Source: Chrysogorgia sp. JL179-B06
Taxonomy: Eukaryota > Cnidaria > Anthozoa > Scleralcyonacea > Chrysogorgiidae
Assembly (NCBI GenBank): GCA_035772405.1
Contig: JAYKKM010000050.1
Coordinates: 1-64,000 of the forward strand
Length of the DNA: 64,000 nucleotides
Direction: 5' to 3'
Under the pieces are notes generated by a model. That model saw only the letters and a program-made list of their open reading frames with translations. It was not told the DNA's origin and made no database searches. Below are positions 62,901 through 64,000 of the stretch, in pieces. Each line of letters opens with the position of its first letter. Position 1 is the stretch's first letter. A program made the translations under genes and the position numbers.

Positions 62901-64000
62901 AGAGGTAACATTTCCCAATTTCTTCTAATTCGGATAGAGGACTTCACTGGTTTTCCAACGGTATGACGCACGTCCGGTTCGGATGAAAATTGGGGGCGTG
63001 GTCAACGATTTTTCGATTTTAGGGGCCTGGGGAAAATTTTCTTACTGGCAAGAGGTAACATTTCCCAATTTCTTCTGATTTGGATAGAGCACTTGACTGG
63101 CTTTCCAACCGTATGATGGATGTCCGGTTCGGATGAAAATTGGGGGCGTGGTCAACGATTTTTCGAGTTTGGGGGCCTGGTAAAAATTTTCTTACTGGCA
63201 AGAGGTGACATTTCCCAATTTCTTCTGATTCGATAGAGCACTTCACTGGCTTTCCAACGGTATGATGCACGTCCGGTTCCGATGAAAATTGGGGGCGTGG
63301 TCAACGATTTTTCGATTTTGGGGGCCTGGGAAAAATTTTCTTACTGGCAAGAGGTAACATTTCCCAATTTCTTCTGATTCGGATAGAGCACTTCACTGGT
63401 TTTCTAACGGTATGACGCACGTCCGGTTCGGATGAAAATTGGGGGCGTGGTCAACGATTTTTCGAGTTTGGGGGCCTGGGAAAAATTTTCTTACTGGCAA
63501 GAGGTGACATTTCGAAATTCCTTCTGATTCAGATAGAGCACTTCACTGGTTTCCAACGGTATGACGCACGTCCGGTTCCGATGAAAATTGGGGGCGTGGT
63601 CAACGATTTTTCGATTTTGGGGGCCTGGGAAAAATTTTCTTACTGGCAAGAGGTAACATTTCCCAATTTCTTCTGATTCGGATAGAGCACTTCACTGGTT
63701 TTCCAACGGTATGACGCACGTCCGGTTCGGATGAAAATTGGGGGCGTGGTCAACGATTTTTCGATTTTGGGGGCCTGGGAAAAATTTTCTTACTGGCAAG
63801 AGGTGACATTTCCAAATTTCTTCTGATTTGGATAGAGTACTTGACTGGCTTTCCAACCGTATGATGAATGTCCGGTTCGGATGAAAATTGGGGGCGTGGT
63901 CAACGATTTTTCGAGTTTAGGGGCCTGGGAAAAAATTTCTTACTGGCAAGAGGTGACATTTCCCAATTTCTTCTGATTCGGATAGAGCACTTCACTGGTT
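60000..64000. repeat. 2,699-bp, 18-monomer higher-order repeat
   Basis: Unit 1 runs from about 60,000 to 62,700. Unit 2 starts near 62,700 and is cut by the window end. Rare markers recur 2,699 bases apart: ttctaattcggatagaggac (60,224 and 62,923), ggggaaaattt (about 60,331 and 63,030), gtatgatggatg (about 60,413 and 63,112), attcgatagagc, ttttctaacgg, and attccttctgattcagatag followed by ggtttccaacgg. Visible differences are very few, for example ccaacgc versus ccaacgg near 60,999/63,698. The array clearly continues beyond base 64,000. Confidence 0.88.
61410..62800. repeat. Homogenised monomer run with cgtagtcaacc
   Basis: Monomers at 61,561-61,710 and 61,711-61,860 are identical. The three starting at 62,161, 62,311 and 62,461 are identical to each other and of the same type. 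They carry ccaacgctatgacgc, ttccgatg, gcgtagtcaacc and tttcgaaattt. Two variant monomers with ccaacgctgtgatgcac (61,911 and 62,662, 751 apart) divide the run into groups of four and five. Identity at this level implies very recent local amplification. Confidence 0.88.

Larger units (their letters stand above)
1..64000. repeat. 150-bp satellite DNA array filling the window
   Basis: Landmark words such as ttgggggcgtgg, ggatagagcac and ttactggcaagagg recur every 150 bases from about 230 to the last base, always in the same orientation except inside two short fold-backs. This gives about 427 monomers. Small indels shift the phase slowly. Most monomers differ at a fixed set of diagnostic positions rather than at random. 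No non-satellite sequence interrupts the array, so every gene-free stretch in the window is satellite. Satellites with monomers near nucleosome length are typical of eukaryotic heterochromatin and centromeres. Which compartment this is cannot be decided from the sequence alone. Confidence 0.98.

Noticed and set aside
1..64000. CRISPR array
   Set aside because: The unit is 150 bp with no unique spacers between conserved short repeats, variation is spread over the whole unit, and no cas-like gene exists.
1..64000. Ribosomal DNA spacer, telomeric repeat or bacterial repeat gene
   Set aside because: No rRNA sequence, no short telomere-type motif and no unique gene sequence is present. A 64-kb pure 150-bp array is not a bacterial feature.

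Overview
The whole 64 kb window is one uninterrupted satellite DNA array. Its unit is a 150-bp monomer of about 46% G+C (counted on the consensus), repeated head to tail about 427 times on the same strand. I find no protein-coding gene, rRNA, tRNA gene, intact mobile element, CRISPR array or unique spacer. The many open frames, mostly antisense, arise because 150 is divisible by 3. They all end at the same monomer variant, which makes a stop codon. Tens of kilobases of pure satellite point to a eukaryotic genome assembled from long reads, probably pericentromeric, centromeric, subtelomeric or other heterochromatin. The sequence does not identify the species, and I do not recognise this satellite family.

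Layout. (1) 1-230 is a decayed edge: scrambled satellite pieces and a 168-bp aberrant monomer. (2) About 230-31,800 is the left domain: heterogeneous monomers, many small indels, six copies of a 126-bp deletion monomer (8.4-30.7 kb), a recurring GTCGAC block, and local runs of near-identical monomers. (3) About 31,800-34,560 is a transition where the left-domain marker ccaagggtatg ends and the right-domain marker ggtaacattt begins. (4) About 34,560-60,000 is the right domain: very regular phase and short higher-order repeats of 2, 3, 5 and 6 monomers. At 53.2-59.6 kb a tandem duplication of about 3.5 kb carries two copies of a perfect 73-bp fold-back hairpin. (5) About 60,000-64,000 is an 18-monomer (2,699-bp) higher-order repeat whose second copy runs off the window. 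It includes a run of byte-identical monomers.

No genes work together here. The information lies in the history of the array: local amplification, unequal exchange, segment duplication over distances up to 22 kb, CpG decay, and one inverted template-switch event that was later duplicated. The most unusual object is the duplicated fold-back at 53,593-53,743 and 57,114-57,264. Its un-inverted parental haplotype is still present at about 36.6 kb and 50.6 kb. A weaker signal is a tRNA-like pair of motifs inside every monomer, which might mean that the satellite derives from a Pol III element.
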